From Chrysopilus asiliformis (lineage: Eukaryota; Arthropoda; Insecta; Diptera; Rhagionidae): DNA of 64,000 nucleotides. The DNA is taken from the NCBI GenBank assembly GCA_964034945.1, contig OZ035964.1, positions 4,352,895 through 4,416,894 on the forward strand. The letters run 5' to 3'. The notes beneath the pieces were generated by a model. The model was not told the origin of the DNA and did not search any database. It saw only the letters and a program-made list of their open reading frames with translations. The translations under genes and the position numbers were made by a program. Below, in pieces: positions 1-11,400 of this stretch (positions are counted from its first letter, which is position 1; every line of letters starts with the position of its first letter).

Positions 1-163
1 AATCATTGTTAAATCAACAAAAAATTTTATCCTATATCAGTCAACAAAATAATTTTGTTAAATTAACAAATAGGAATTGTTTATACAGCCTCTGCATACG
101 TCTTGCGAGAGCAGACGAAATGTTGGGACATTAAATAGACTTGAAACAACAAATTTGGTTGTG

Positions 164-651
164 CCTCGGAGTTGATTTTTCTGCTCGGAAATCCTCAGAA
201 TTAATGTTTCTGCTAAAAAAAGGCCTCGGAATTAATTTCCCTGCTCGGAAAAGCCTCAGAAATAATTTTCCTGCTAAACAAAGGCATTGGAATTGATTTT
301 CCTGCTCGGAAAGGCATCAGAATTGATTTTCCTGCTCGGAAAGGCCTCAGAATTAATTTTCCTACTAAATAAAGGCCTCGGAATTTAAATCCCTGCTCGG
401 AAAAGCCTTAGAACTGATTTTCCTGCTAAAGAAAAGCCTCAGAATTAATTTACCTGCTCGGATAAGCCTCAGAAATAATTTTCCTGCTAAACAAAGGCCT
501 TGGAATTGATTTTCCTGCTCGAAAAGGCCTCAGAATTCATTTTTCTGCTCAGAAAGACGTCAGAATTAATTTTCCTGCTAAAGAAAGGCCTCGGAATATA
601 TTTCCCTGCTCGCAAAAGCCTTGGAATTAATTTTGCTGTAAAAAAAATCCA
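164..651. repeat. 30-bp tandem repeat array, about 16 copies
   Basis: Diverged head-to-tail copies of a unit of about 30 bp of the form cctcggaattgattttcctg followed by ctcggaaagg. Two alternating versions occur, one with 'ctgctcggaaa' and one with 'ctgctaaa(c/g)aaagg', so a 60-bp higher-order unit is likely. The open frame running through part of it is only a consequence of the 3n period. The wording 'tcggaaa...cctg' recalls the 72-bp array at 1863-7770. Confidence 0.85.
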
Positions 652-984
652 TTTACTTGTCGATAAAAAGGTAAAATTTTACTTTTATGTTAAACTCTTA
701 ATGGCTACTAAAATTTGTCAATTAAATAAGTCACGCTAATTTTGGGACTTTCAAAACCCCTCCATACCACCCTCCTACCTTCATCATCATGTTTTTTTTT
801 TCGCGATTTTTGGTATGGAGTTTACTTTGGCCGTCACATTACTACAGGACGCTGATTTTGACTAAGCGTAATAAGATTAATAGGAATGGTTAGATTATTT
901 AGTAAAAACAAATAAAAAACATTTTTTAAAACAATCACAAAATAGCGACAATTTTATTAATATTTATAAAAATAAAAAAAAATT
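652..984. other. AT-rich intergenic or upstream stretch
   Basis: No gene or clear repeat unit seen. The last 100 bases are strongly A/T (runs of A and TTTATAAA), immediately before the promoter signals at 990. Confidence 0.5.
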
Positions 985-1040
985 GAATATGGTCACACTT
1001 ATTTGTTAGGGATATTCGTCATAGCAAGATGGCGCGCGCA
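985..1040 (+). promoter_or_regulatory. core promoter with Motif 1 and AAGATGGCG element
   Basis: TGGTCACACTT at 990-1000 is an exact match to Ohler Motif 1, the M1BP site of Drosophila housekeeping core promoters. CAAGATGGCG at about 1026-1035 matches the YY1/Pho-type element that sits just downstream of many transcription starts. The order and spacing, in front of a 5'UTR-like sequence and a spliced first exon, support transcription to the right. The exact start site is inferred. Confidence 0.6.
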
Positions 1041-1246
1041 GCCAGCCACCAATTCAGCTTAACAAAAGTGAAGTTGCCGGTCAGTTAAGTGCAACGGAAG
1101 CTAAACGTAAAAGAAAAAAAACTAAACCGGTTAAATTAAGTGGGCAACGGAAAATTAAAATACGAATAAAAGTGAAGTGAAATAAATCAAATTCAAGGGA
1201 AAACCAGAAAATGCATGGAATGTCCAGTAAAGGAGACGGGATAAAG
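1036..1246 (+). other. predicted first exon (5'UTR plus start codon) of a plus-strand gene
   Basis: The purine-rich sequence (AAAAGTGAAG, AAAGTGAAGTGAAATAAA) is typical of insect 5' leaders. It begins within an upstream reading frame of 19 codons (ATG at 1029, in the AAGATGGCG element) that ends before the main ATG. The exon ends at 1246 at AAAG|GTCAGT. The rest of the gene was not found in the window. Confidence 0.5.
1211..1246 (+). CDS. partial CDS: first 12 codons of an unidentified protein
   Basis: ATG in good insect context (CAGAAAATG) opens a frame reading MHGMSSKGDGIK, which stops exactly at a strong donor AAAG|GTCAGT, phase 0. I do not recognise the protein from twelve residues. The call rests on promoter elements, leader composition, start context and splice donor lining up over 250 bp. 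No downstream exon could be assigned, so the first intron is probably long. The exon could instead be wholly untranslated. Confidence 0.4.
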
Positions 1247-1862
1247 GTCAGTAATCTGGAATTTTTTATGAGTTTTTTGCATTTTTTAGCTTGCGATTAT
1301 TCGCTACTTATTTTTGCGACATATTGAATTTTTTAATTCCAACTTAAATAGTTGTTTGGTCTTACGAAGAGCAAAATTTTTTTTGTGTGACTTCCGGAAA
1401 AATTACTGGTTGAGAGCGGTGGGAGGAGAAGTGCTGCGAAATGTTTAATGCCTCGAATTTAATCGTGAACTTTAAAAAAAACTCAATTTTTGGAGGTAGT
1501 TTTGATTTTTGTTTGCGATTATAAAAACTTCTGTGGGTGTTTCAAGTTTTAATACTACAACAAAAATTGCACCGGAAGAAAAACTTCCTGAATCAAAATC
1601 AGGCTATGAAAAATTATTGAATTAAATGCGCCGCATTCGATTTTTTTTTTGTGAAAAATGTACTAAAGCGAGTCATCGCAAAGGAAATTGCACTGCAAGC
1701 GGAAATTTTTGGGTTTCGAAGTAATTTTTTCGCATAATTCCGGAGAAAAGTTTAGTTTCCGGGACGCCGGGACATCATGCTTAAATTCGGAACTGTCATG
1801 GCCATTCCAGGACGTTTGGTAAATCTAGTCTTACGGGAGCTGACGGGGGCTGGACGCGGAGT
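1247..1862 (+). other. start of predicted first intron
   Basis: AT-rich sequence without coding signal. Positions about 1735-1815 hold a fragment of the interspersed family F (wording ttccgggacgccgg, then ccattccaggacg), which recurs at 42.0, 48.1, 52.9 and 61.5 kb. Confidence 0.5.
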
Positions 1863-4800
1863 AAAATATTTTCCATTCGGGAAATATTTTTTTCGAATTT
1901 TTATAGGTTTGTTCTTAGGAGGAAAAATATTTTCGAGACCTTTTCCATCCGGGAAATATTTTTTTCGAATTTTTAGAAGTTTGTTCTTAGCAGGAAAGAT
2001 ATATCCGCGACCTTTTCTGTGCGGAAAATTTTTTTTCCGAATTTTTAAAGGCTTGTTCTTAGTAGGAAAAATATTTCCGAGACCTTTTTCATTCGCTAAA
2101 TATTTTTTTCGAATTTTTAGACGCTTGTTCTTAGTAGGAAAAATAATTTCCAGACCTTTTTCATTCGCTAAATATTTTTTTTCGAATTTTTAAAGGCTTG
2201 TTCTTAGTAGCAAAAATATTTCCGATACCTTTTTCATTCGCTAAATATTTTTTACGAATTTTTAGAGGCTTGTTCTTAGTAGAAAAAATTTTTCCGAGAC
2301 CTTTTTCATTCGCTAAATATTTTTTTACGAATTTTTAGAGGCTTGTTCTTAGTAGGAAAAATATTTTCGAGACCTTTTTCATTCGCTAAATATTTTTTTC
2401 GAATTTTTAGAGGCTTGTTCTTAGTGGGAAAAATATTTCCGAGATGTTTTTCATTCGCTAAATATTTTTTTCGAATTTTTAGACGCTTGTTCTTGGTAGG
2501 AACAATAATTTCCAGACCTTTTTCATTCGCTAAATATTTTTTTCGAATTTTTAAAAGCTTGTTCTTAGTAGGAAAAATATTTCCGAGATGTTTTTCATTC
2601 TCTAAATATTTTTTTTCGAATTTTTAGAGGCTTGTTCTTAGTAGGAAAAATATTTCCGAGATGTTTTTCATTCTCTAAATATTTTTTACGAATTTTTAGA
2701 GGCTTGTTCTTAGTAGGAAAAATATTTCCGAGATGTTTTTCATTCGCTAAATAATTTTTTCGAATTGTTAGAGGCTTGTTCTTAGTAGGAAAAATGTTTC
2801 CGAGATGTTTTTCATTCGCTAAATAATTTTTTCGAATTGTTAGAGGCTTGTTCTTAGTAGGAAAAATGTTTCCGAGATGTTTCTCATTCGGTAAATATTT
2901 TTTTCGAATTTTTAGAGGCTTGTTCTTAGTAGGAAAAATATTTCCGAGATGTTTTTCATTCTCTAAATATTTTTTACGAATTTTTAGAGGCTTGTTCTTA
3001 GTAGGAAAAATATTTCCGAAATGTTTTTCATTCGCTAAATAATTTTTTCGAATTGTTAGAGGCTTGTTCTTAGTAGGAAAAATGTTTCCGAGATGTTTCT
3101 CATTCGGTAAATATTTTTTTCGAATTTTTAGAGGCTTGTTCTTAGTAGGAAAAATATTTCCGAGATGTTTTTCATTCTCTAAATATTTTTTTCGAATTTT
3201 TAAAGGCTTGTTCTTAGTAGGAAAAATATTTTCGAGACCTTTTTGATTCGCTAAATATTTTTTTTCGAATTTTTAGAGGCTTGTTCTTAGTAGGAAAAAT
3301 ATTTCCGAGATGTTTTTCATTCTCTAAATATTTTTTACGAATTTTTAGAGGCTTGTTCTTAGTAGGAAAAATATTTCCGAGATGTTTTTCATTCGCTAAA
3401 TAATTTTTTCGAATTGTTAGAGGCTTGTTCTTAGTAGGAAAAATGTTTCCGAGATGTTTCTCATTCGGTAAATATTTTTTTCGAATTTTTAGAGGCTTGT
3501 TCTTAGTAGGAAAAATATTTCCGAGATGTTTTTCATTCTCTAAATATTTTTTTCGAATTTTTAAAGGCTTGTTCTTAGTAGGAAAAATATTTCCGAGACC
3601 TTTTTCATTCGCTAAATATTTTTTTCGAATTTTTAGACGCTTGTTCTTAGTAGGAAAAATAATTTCCAGACCTTTTTCATTCGCTAAATATTTTTTTTCG
3701 AATTTTTAAAGGCTTGTTCTTAGTAGCAAAAATATTTCCGATACCTTTTTCATTCGCTAAATATTTTTTACGAATTTTTAGAGGCTTGTTCTTAGTAGAA
3801 AAAATTTTTCCGAGACCTTTTTCATTCGCTAAATATTTTTTTACGAATTTTTAGAGGCTTGTTCTTAGTAGGAAAAATATTTTCGAGACCTTTTTCATTC
3901 GCTAAATATTTTTTTCGAATTTTTAGAGGCTTGTTCTTAGTGGGAAAAATATTTCCGAGATGTTTTTCATTCGCTAAATATTTTTTTCGAATTTTTAGAC
4001 GCTTGTTCTTGGTAGGAACAATAATTTCCAGACCTTTTTCATTCGCTAAATATTTTTTTCGAATTTTTAAAAGCTTGTTCTTAGTAGGAAAAATATTTCC
4101 GAGATGTTTTTCATTCTCTAAATATTTTTTTTCGAATTTTTAGAGGCTTGTTCTTAGTAGGAAAAACATTTCCGGGATGTTTTTCATCCGCTAAATATTT
4201 TTTTCGAATTGTTAGAAGCTTGTTCTTAGTAGGAAAAATATTTCCGAGATGTTTTTCATTCGCTAAATAATTTTTTCGAATTGTTAGAGGCTTGTTCTTA
4301 GTAGGAAAAATGTTTCCGAGATGTTTCTCATTCGGTAAATATTTTTTTCGAATTTTTAAAGGCTTGTTCTTAGTAGGAAAAATATTTTCGAGACCTTTTT
4401 GATTCGCTAAATATTTTTTTCGAATTTTTAAAGGCTTGTTCTTAGTAGGAAAAATATTTCCGAGACCTTTTTGATTCGCTAAATATTTTTTTCGAATTTT
4501 TAAAAGCTTGTTCTTAGTAGGAAAAATATTTCCGAGACCTTTTTCATTCTCTAATTATTTTTTCGAATTTTTAGACGCTTGTTCTTATTAGGAAAAATAT
4601 TTCCGAGATGTTTTTCATTCTCTAAATATTTTTTTCGAATTTTTAGAGGCTTGTTCTTAGTAAGAAAAATATTTCCGAGACCTTTTTGATTCGCTAAATA
4701 TTTTTTTCGAATTTTTAGAGGCTTGTTCTTAGTAGGAAAAATATTTCCGAGATGTTTTTCATTCGCTAAATATTTTTTTTCGAATTTTTAAAGGCTTGTT

Positions 4801-7770
4801 CTTAGTAGGAAAAATATTTTCGAGACCTTTTTGATTCGCTAAATATTTTTTTCGAATTTTTAAAGGCTTGTTCTTAGTAGGAAAAATATTTCCGAGACCT
4901 TTTTCATTCTCTAATTATTTTTTCGAATTTTTAGACGCTTGTTCTTAGTAGGAAAAATATTTCCGAGATGTTTTTCATTCTCTAAATATTTTTTTCGAAT
5001 TTTTAGAGGCTTGTTCTTATTAAGAAAAATATTTCCGAGACCTTTTTGATTCGCTAAATATTTTTTTCGAATTTTTAGACGCTTGTTCTTAGTAGGAAAA
5101 ATATTTCCGAGACCTTTTTCATTCTCTAATTATTTTTTTCGAATTTTTAGAGGCTTGTTCTTAGTAGGAAAAATATTTCCGAGATGTTTCTCATTCGCTA
5201 AATATTTTTTTCGAATTTTTAGAGGCTTGTTCTTAGTAAGAAAAATATTTCCGAGATCTTTTTGATTCGCTAAATATTTTTTTCGAATTTTAAGACGCTT
5301 GTTTTTAGTAGGAAAAATATTTCCGAGACCTTTTTCATTCTCTAATTATTTTTTTCGAATTTTTAGAGGCTTGTTCTTAGTAGGAAAAATATTTCCGAGA
5401 TGTTTTTCATTCTCTAAATATTTTTTTCGAATTTTTAGAGGCTTGTTCTTAGTAGCAAAAATATTTCCGATACCTTTTTCATTCGCTAAATATTTTTTTC
5501 GAATTTTTAGAGGCTTGTTCTTAGTAGGAAAAATATTTCCGAGATGTTTTTCATCCGCTAAATATTTTTTTCGAATTTTTAAAAACTTGTTCTTAGTAGG
5601 AAAAATATTTCCGAGACCTTTTTGATTCGCTAAATATTTTTTTTTGAATTTTTAGACGCTTGTTCTTAGTAGGAAAAATAATTTCCAGAGCCTTTTTCAT
5701 TCGCTAAATATTTTTTTCGAATTTTTAAAGGCTTGTTCTTAGTAAGAAAAATATTTCCGAGATCTTTTTGATTCGCTAAATATTTTTTTCGAATTTTTAG
5801 ACGCTTGTTCTTAGTAGGAAAAATATTTCCGAGACCTTTTTCATTCTCTAATTATTTTTTTCGAATTTTTAGAGGCTTGTTCTTAGTAGGAAAAATATTT
5901 CCGAGATGTTTTTCATCCGCTAAATATTTTTTACGAATTTTTAGAGGCTTGTTCTTAGTAGGAAAAATATTTCCGAGACCTTTTTCATTCACTAAATATT
6001 TTTTTTCGAATTTTTTGAGGCTTGTTCTTAGTAGGAAAAATATTTCCGAGATGTTTTTCATTCTCTAAATTTTTTTTTTCGAATTTTTAGAGGCTTGTTC
6101 TTAGTAGCAAAAATATTTCCGAGACCTTTTTCATTCTCTAAATATTTTTTTCGAATTTTTAGACGCTTGTTCTTAGTAAGAAAAATATTTCCGAGACCTT
6201 TTTCATTCTCTAAATATTTTTTTCGAATTTTTAGACGCTTGTTCTTAGTAGGAAAAATAATTTCCAGACCTTTTCCATTCGCTAAATATTTTTTTCGAAT
6301 TTTTAAAGGCTTGTTCTTAGTAGGAAAAATATTTCCGAGATGTTTTTCATTCGCTAAATATTTTTTACGAATTTTTAGAGGCTTGGTCTTAGTAGGAAAA
6401 ATATTTCCGAGACCTTTTTCATTCGCTAAATATTTTTTTCGAATTTTTAGAGGCTTGTTCTTAGTAGGAAAAACATTTCCGGGATGTTTTTCATCCGCTA
6501 AATATTTTTTTCGAATTGTTAGAAGCTTGTTCTTAGTAGGAAAAATATTTCCGAGATGTTTTTCATTCGCTAAATATTTTTTTCGAATTGTTAGAGGCTT
6601 GTTCTTAGTAGGAAAAATATTTCCGAGATGTTTCTCATTCGCTAAATATTTTTTTCGAATTTTTAGAGGCTTGTTCTTAGTAGGAAAAATATTTCTGAGA
6701 CCTTTTTCATTCTTTAATTATTTTTTTCGAATTTTTAGAGGCTTGTTCTTAGTAGGAAAAATATTTCCGAGATGTTTTTCATTCTCTAAATATTTTTTTC
6801 GAATTTTTAGAGGCTTGTTCTTAGTAGCAAAAATATTTCCGATACCTTTTTCATTCGCTAAATATTTTTTACGAATTTTTAGAGGCTTGTTCTTAGTAGG
6901 AAAAATATTTCCGAGACCTTTTTCGTTCGCTAAATATTTTTTTCGAATTTTTAGAGGCTTGTTCTTAGTAGGAAAAATATTTCCGGGATGTTTTTCATCC
7001 GCTAAATATTTTTTCGAATTGTTAGAAGCTTGTTCTTAGTAGGAAAAATATTTTCGAGATGTTTTTCATCCGCTAAATATTTTTTTCGAATTTTTAGAGG
7101 CTTGTTTTTAGTAGGAAAAATACTTTCAAAACCTTTTCTAACCGAGAAATATTTTTTCCGAATTTTTAGAGACTTGTTCTTAGTAGGAAAAATATTTCCG
7201 AGACCTTTTCTAACCGGAAAATATTTTTTTCGAATTTTTAGAGACTCGTTTTTAATAGGAAAAATACTTCCAAAACCTTTTCTTACCGAGAAATTTTTTT
7301 TTTGGAACTTTTAGAGACTTGTTTTTGGTAAGAAAAATACTTCCGATACCATTTCTACCCTGGAAATATTTTTTTGGAATTTTTAGAGACTTGTTTTTAA
7401 TAGGAAAAATACTTCCAAAACCTTTTCTAACCGAGAAATATTTTTTTCGAATTTTTAAAGGCTTGTTCTTAGTAGAAAAAATATTTCTGAGATGTTTTTC
7501 ATTCGCTAAATATTTTTTTCGAATTTTTAAAAGCTTGTTCTTAGTAGGAAAAATAATTTCCAGACTTTTTCATTCGTTAAATATTTTTTTCGAATTTTTA
7601 GACGCTTGTTCTTAGTAGGAAAAATATTTCCGAGATGTTTTTCATTCGCTAAATTTTTTTTTCGAGTTTTTAGATGCTAGTTCTTAGTAGGAAAAATATT
7701 TCCGAGATGTTTTTCATTCGCTAAATATTTTTTTCGAATTTTTAAAGGCTTGTTCTTGTTAGAAAAAATA
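1863..7770. repeat. 72-bp satellite-like tandem array, about 80 copies
   Basis: The unit of about 72 bp contains, in order, ggcttgttcttagtaggaaa, aatatttccgaga(cc/tg)tttttc, attc(g/t)ctaaatatttttttcg and aatttttag. Two main variants differ at 'gagacc' versus 'gagatg'. Some copies have gained or lost one T, so the frame shifts between copies. Multi-unit duplication is visible: about 2055-2640 recurs at about 3571-4156, an offset of 1516 bp. The right edge (7100-7470) is more diverged, with 'accgagaaat' copies. Open frames of up to 314 codons exist only because 72 is divisible by three and one frame lacks stops. Confidence 0.95.
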
Positions 7771-9621
7771 CGGGGCGGGCAGGCGCCACAACAAGAACAG
7801 ATAACAAGACCGTTGAACATTTTTCGCAATATGTATATATGTTTTTTTGCGAATCCAACACAAATGAGAAGCATTCCTGATAATCACAAAAATTTATTTT
7901 TATCAAGAAGTTCATAAAAAAAATTTTTGTGATTTGACACTGAAAAACAGACATGAAAGCAAGCTAAAGAAAAGCTTGTAAAAAGAAGAAATCCATTAAT
8001 GTATATTTTTAACCGGTTTAGGAAGGAAAAAACCACCTGTTTACATCGCGCTAATATTTTCTTCCCCATCCCCCCTTTCCACCCATTTATTTTAACCAAT
8101 CCATCACATATTTCTATAAAACTTTATATGATTTTTCCTAACGATTTTGCGTTGAGTTTTTCATAAAATTTTCCATACAGTGTTATGCGTCACCATGAAA
8201 TCTTTCCGTCTTTGCCCCCCCCCCCCCCCCCCCCCCCGCCTACCCTTCCGATTTCTCACTGGCCTAGATACATCCGATAAGTCCACCCCAAGGACTGTTC
8301 AAGAGCACTCCGGATTTCGCTGGCCGCCATCCCTCTACCCCGCGACAAACAACACAAATTGCCTGCCTTCTTTCTTATCGAATCCCTCAGCAGCACAGAG
8401 CAATCTAATGGTCCGGTGATTTTTTTTCTTTCCTGCGTTGCCTGTCGTTTATTTATGCTCCGATCCCCCCTCAACATCCTGCTGCCCGCCACCATGGAAT
8501 TAAATCGAGGGCGGAAAATACGCCATCAAAAATGAAACAAAACAAGAAAAATTTATGCGGAAAAAGAGGGAAAAACGGCTTCGTGGCAAAAAACGGCCGA
8601 AGAAAAATTGAAATGAAAAGAAATAACGGAAAATTAAAGCCTATGTACAAAAAAAGGGTTGCTTCAGCAAACCACCATCACCATCAATGGCAACGGGACC
8701 AGGGATAGCGGTCCCCCTTCGCCGAAATGGAAATAATGGCACACAAAAAGAAAATCCCTTGAAGAAAAATGGAAATGATGAGCAAAGAGTAGAGGAAAAA
8801 AAATATCCTGAGATGGCATCAGCAAGCAATAACGGTGTTTCTGATGATTATTTAAAGTGGGCGAGGATATAGGGTGGGAAGGAGATTTCTGCTAGCATAC
8901 ACACGGTACAGGACACACCGACCGACTCGAGAATAATTTTTTTTCTTCTTCTTCGTCTTCTTTTGTATTTCGAGAGTTGGGGGAGAAGGGATTGTGTCCG
9001 TCTACGTGTTGGGAAGCATAGAGTGCCGCGCGTACAAAAAGGACGACCGCCTTCCATTCTGACAGCGGACCGTACGCAACAAGGCAGGATAACAAATCGC
9101 GCCCGGCCTAAAAAATGTTCCGGGGGAAAAATGAAAGAAAATAAATGAATGCCTCGACGTTAAACTTTTCCCAAACAGTTTTTTTTTCATTTTTTTTTCT
9201 CGTTTGCCCGCCTGCCTGCCTGCTACGCACTTCTTTGCATCAATTTCCCAACCCCCTTTTAATTTTCTTAGCCATTTTTGTTTGATAAATAAAACTGCGA
9301 GGGAAAACTCGAAGAAAAACGCGCTTTTTCAGATGTTAGTGAGTGAGAGTGGGTTTTCCGGCTTTCTTTTTTTTTGTGCGTTTTTAGGAACGGTAAGGCG
9401 GGCGGAAACGGACTTGTGAAGAGATTAGAATGGCGGATCTTTTCTGAATGCCCGCAATTCGCTTTAAGCGTTTTAAATAAAACGACACTTCAACTGTTGT
9501 AGGAAAGAACAAAATTCAAATTCAAATTTGATAAAAATCAAATGATAAAAAAGTGCTTTGAACGTAATCGAAATGAGCCGATTTAAAATTACGAGGGGTT
9601 GGTTTTTATCTTGCATGTTAA
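7771..9621. other. mostly single-copy non-coding sequence with a C homopolymer
   Basis: No gene recognised. A C run occupies 8215-8237. Positions about 7950-7990 hold a 'gaaagcaagctaaagaaaagc' stretch that also borders microsatellites at 19.7 and 49.7 kb. Several short open frames lie at 8180-9420, but they overlap each other on both strands and show no recognisable domain. Confidence 0.45.
8215..8237. repeat. poly-C homopolymer
   Basis: Twenty-three consecutive C bases. Length is likely unreliable in any assembly. Confidence 0.95.
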
Positions 9622-9876
9622 TTTGAAAAAAGATTTAAAATTTTCTTTACAAAAAGCTTTTATTTAAAAAAATGTATTAAAAAGGAAAAGAAATAGTTTT
9701 TGGATGCTGTGTATCAGAAATAAAATCGAGATAAATATTTATTTTATTTTTTTATACTTTCATCTCTTTTTTTCTGATACACAGTGCCCAAAAAATTATT
9801 TTTTTCCTTTTCAGTGCAATTTTTTAAATAAAATCCTTTTTTTATTATTTTTTAAAGAAAATCTCTTTTTGAGTTG
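9622..9876. mobile_element. foldback/MITE-like element, copy 1
   Basis: Two long imperfect inverted arms. The left reads ...gctttta(t)ttaaaaaaatg...aaaaaggaaaag...tgtgtatcagaaat, and the right carries the reverse complement (ctgatacacagtgcccaaaa...ccttttcagtgcaa...aataaaatcc). The turn lies at about 9735-9755. A second copy with the same arms lies at 50262-50410. Too short to encode a transposase. Confidence 0.7.
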
Positions 9877-9945
9877 ATATTACTTAAAATGGTCATTCTA
9901 TCTTTCGCCACGCTTATAAAATAGTTTTTAGTCTTCGAATATATA

Positions 9946-10193
9946 TGAGGCGTTAAAAGCTAGAGTGGACCAAGCCACATAATCGAGTTTTTGAAGCTTT
10001 TCCACTTTTGTACTATTATTGACTGTAAATTTTTGGAAAAAAAAAATCTCTGGACTTTATTACTCAATGTTGAAATGTTCTTTTGTTCATCCAAACATTT
10101 TTATCTAAAAAGTCACTCGCAATAGTGATTCAAACACAAAAAAATTCACGATTTCGACATGTGGGTTGGTCCACTCTAAGTTTTAACACCTCA
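9946..10193. mobile_element. 248-bp TIR element with TA target duplication
   Basis: The left end TGAGGCGTTAAAAGCTAGAG continues as TGGACCAAGCCACAT. The right end is its near-exact reverse complement (ATGTGGGTTGGTCCACTCTA, then ...TTAACACCTCA). Both ends are flanked by TA. TIRs are about 37 bp with a few mismatches. TA duplication and short length suggest a non-autonomous Tc1/mariner-type MITE. No transposase frame. Confidence 0.75.
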
Positions 10194-10863
10194 TAAATCC
10201 TTGACTTTGAGATATCCCTACAGACTTGCTAACATCGAAATCGGATTTAGCGGCTCCAAAAACCTCCGAATGAGATTTTTTCCGAAGTATTTTGGGAAAA
10301 GGATAATCACGTTAACCTTACAGGACCTTCTTTACAGACTTTACAGAGTTTTTAATTTACATCCCTCTTCTATAGATGGAAAATAATGTGTTCATAACAG
10401 TTATCGACTCGAGAACGGGGGCAAATAGAAAATTTCTGATCAGTACGAAAATTTCTGAGCAGGAAGGATGATGGAACCCCAACGAAAAAACAAAATTTTA
10501 TTGAAAGAAAATCTTTATTTGGACGAACATCAAGTATCCTATAATATAATACGAGGAATGTCTGTCTGCACAATGATCTCGAAAACCCGCCTAACGGTTT
10601 TCACGAAACTTGGGGGTTAGGGATTTTCGGGGACAAGAAATCGATTTAGATAGGTCTGACCTCTGTGAAAATTCGCTTTTCCCCTCCCCTTGATAGCCCT
10701 CGCCTGGTATTTTCGAATTGGGTGGTCCGATCTTAATGAAACTTTACAGTATTACTAAGGGGGCTAAGCGCTTTCGATTTGTCCACTACAAACCTGATGT
10801 TTTGATATAAAAAAAATCAACATCATACCCAATTATATTCATCATATAAAGTTTAATTATGTA
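10194..10863. other. repeat-derived non-coding stretch
   Basis: Contains wording common to the interspersed repeats of this window (for example 'gatctcgaaaacccgcctaacgg' near 10575 and 'ggtccgatcttaatgaaact' near 10725). It resembles degenerate 3' tails of non-autonomous elements. No coding signal. Confidence 0.4.
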
Positions 10864-11034
10864 AAGGCCTGTGTCCACATGGAAGTTTATTTGCAGAAGT
10901 CGCTTCCAGAAGAGATTTCTGGTGTCACAACTTCTGGAAGTTCACTTGCAGTTAGTGTTTCCACGGGAAAAACTTCCAGAACTCTCTGCTAGAAGCGACT
11001 TCTGCAAATAAACTTCCATGTGGACACAGACCTT
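10864..11034. mobile_element. 171-bp TIR element with TA target duplication
   Basis: The left end AAGGCCTGTGTCCACATGGA plus about 24 further bases is repeated in inverted form at the right end (TCCATGTGGACACAGACCTT). TIRs are about 44 bp with one or two differences, flanked on both sides by TA (10862-10863 and 11035-11036). The inner arms also pair partly (ttccagaagag/ctctgctagaagcgac). Too short for any protein, so a MITE of Tc1/mariner type is the best reading. Confidence 0.8.
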
Positions 11035-11072
11035 TAGAAAGGTATCGTCTCACCGTTAGGTGGATTAGGCTG

Positions 11073-11130
11073 TGTGTTTTTCTAACATATTGCGTGTGTT
11101 TTTCTAACATATTGCGTGTGTTTTTCTAAC
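11073..11130. repeat. 22-bp minisatellite, 2.6 copies
   Basis: Three perfect successive copies, the last truncated, of a 22-bp unit starting TGTGTTTTTCTAACATAT. It runs directly into the palindrome at 11131. Confidence 0.95.
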
Positions 11131-11168
11131 AGAGGTGAGACCTATCTAGATCGATAGGTCTCACCTCT
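11131..11168. repeat. perfect 16-bp-arm palindrome
   Basis: AGAGGTGAGACCTATC, 6-bp spacer TAGATC, then GATAGGTCTCACCTCT. Perfect inverted repeat, 38 bp in all. The shorter wording 'gataggtctgacctctg' near 10650 resembles one arm. Confidence 0.95.
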
Positions 11169-11214
11169 CCAAAATTTCAGCAAAAGGACGACTTTGATGT
11201 GGCCGAGCTCAGTT

Positions 11215-11400
11215 TTCCTGGTACTAAAGGATTAATAAATGTGCGCTGCAGGCGAACTTTTTTCAACAAAGTGCGGCGCAAAGATTTAAATCCAGTAGCT
11301 ACATAGTCCAAAGTGAAAATCAAAAATTAACTTCTTTTTTGTCGCGTTGTTTACATTCCATAAATAATGGCGGCGGAAATTGTAAAACCAGCAATGAAGA
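11215..11400 (+). repeat. interspersed family F fragment (GCGCCGCAGG element)
   Basis: Contains 'tgcgctgcaggcgaactttt', 'tgcggcgcaaagatttaaat' and 'ttccataaataatggcggcgg'. The same parts, in the same order but inverted, occur at about 31445-31625, and a direct copy lies at 61255-61440. Dispersed non-coding repeat of unknown class. Confidence 0.75.

Noticed and set aside
6095..7039. 314-codon open frame of GLFLVGKIFPRCFSFAKYFF type, and similar frames at 1777-7615
   Set aside because: Pure product of a 72-bp (24-codon) tandem unit lacking stops in one frame. Indels in T runs shift the frame between copies, and no splice or start signals fit.
1863..7770. CRISPR-like array
   Set aside because: Units are contiguous with no unique spacers, and the genome is clearly eukaryotic.
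8687..8872. 61-codon plus-strand frame MATGPGIAVPLRRNG...
   Set aside because: A start with ordinary context, but there is an overlapping frame on the other strand, no splice signals, no domain and no repeat or codon bias supporting translation.
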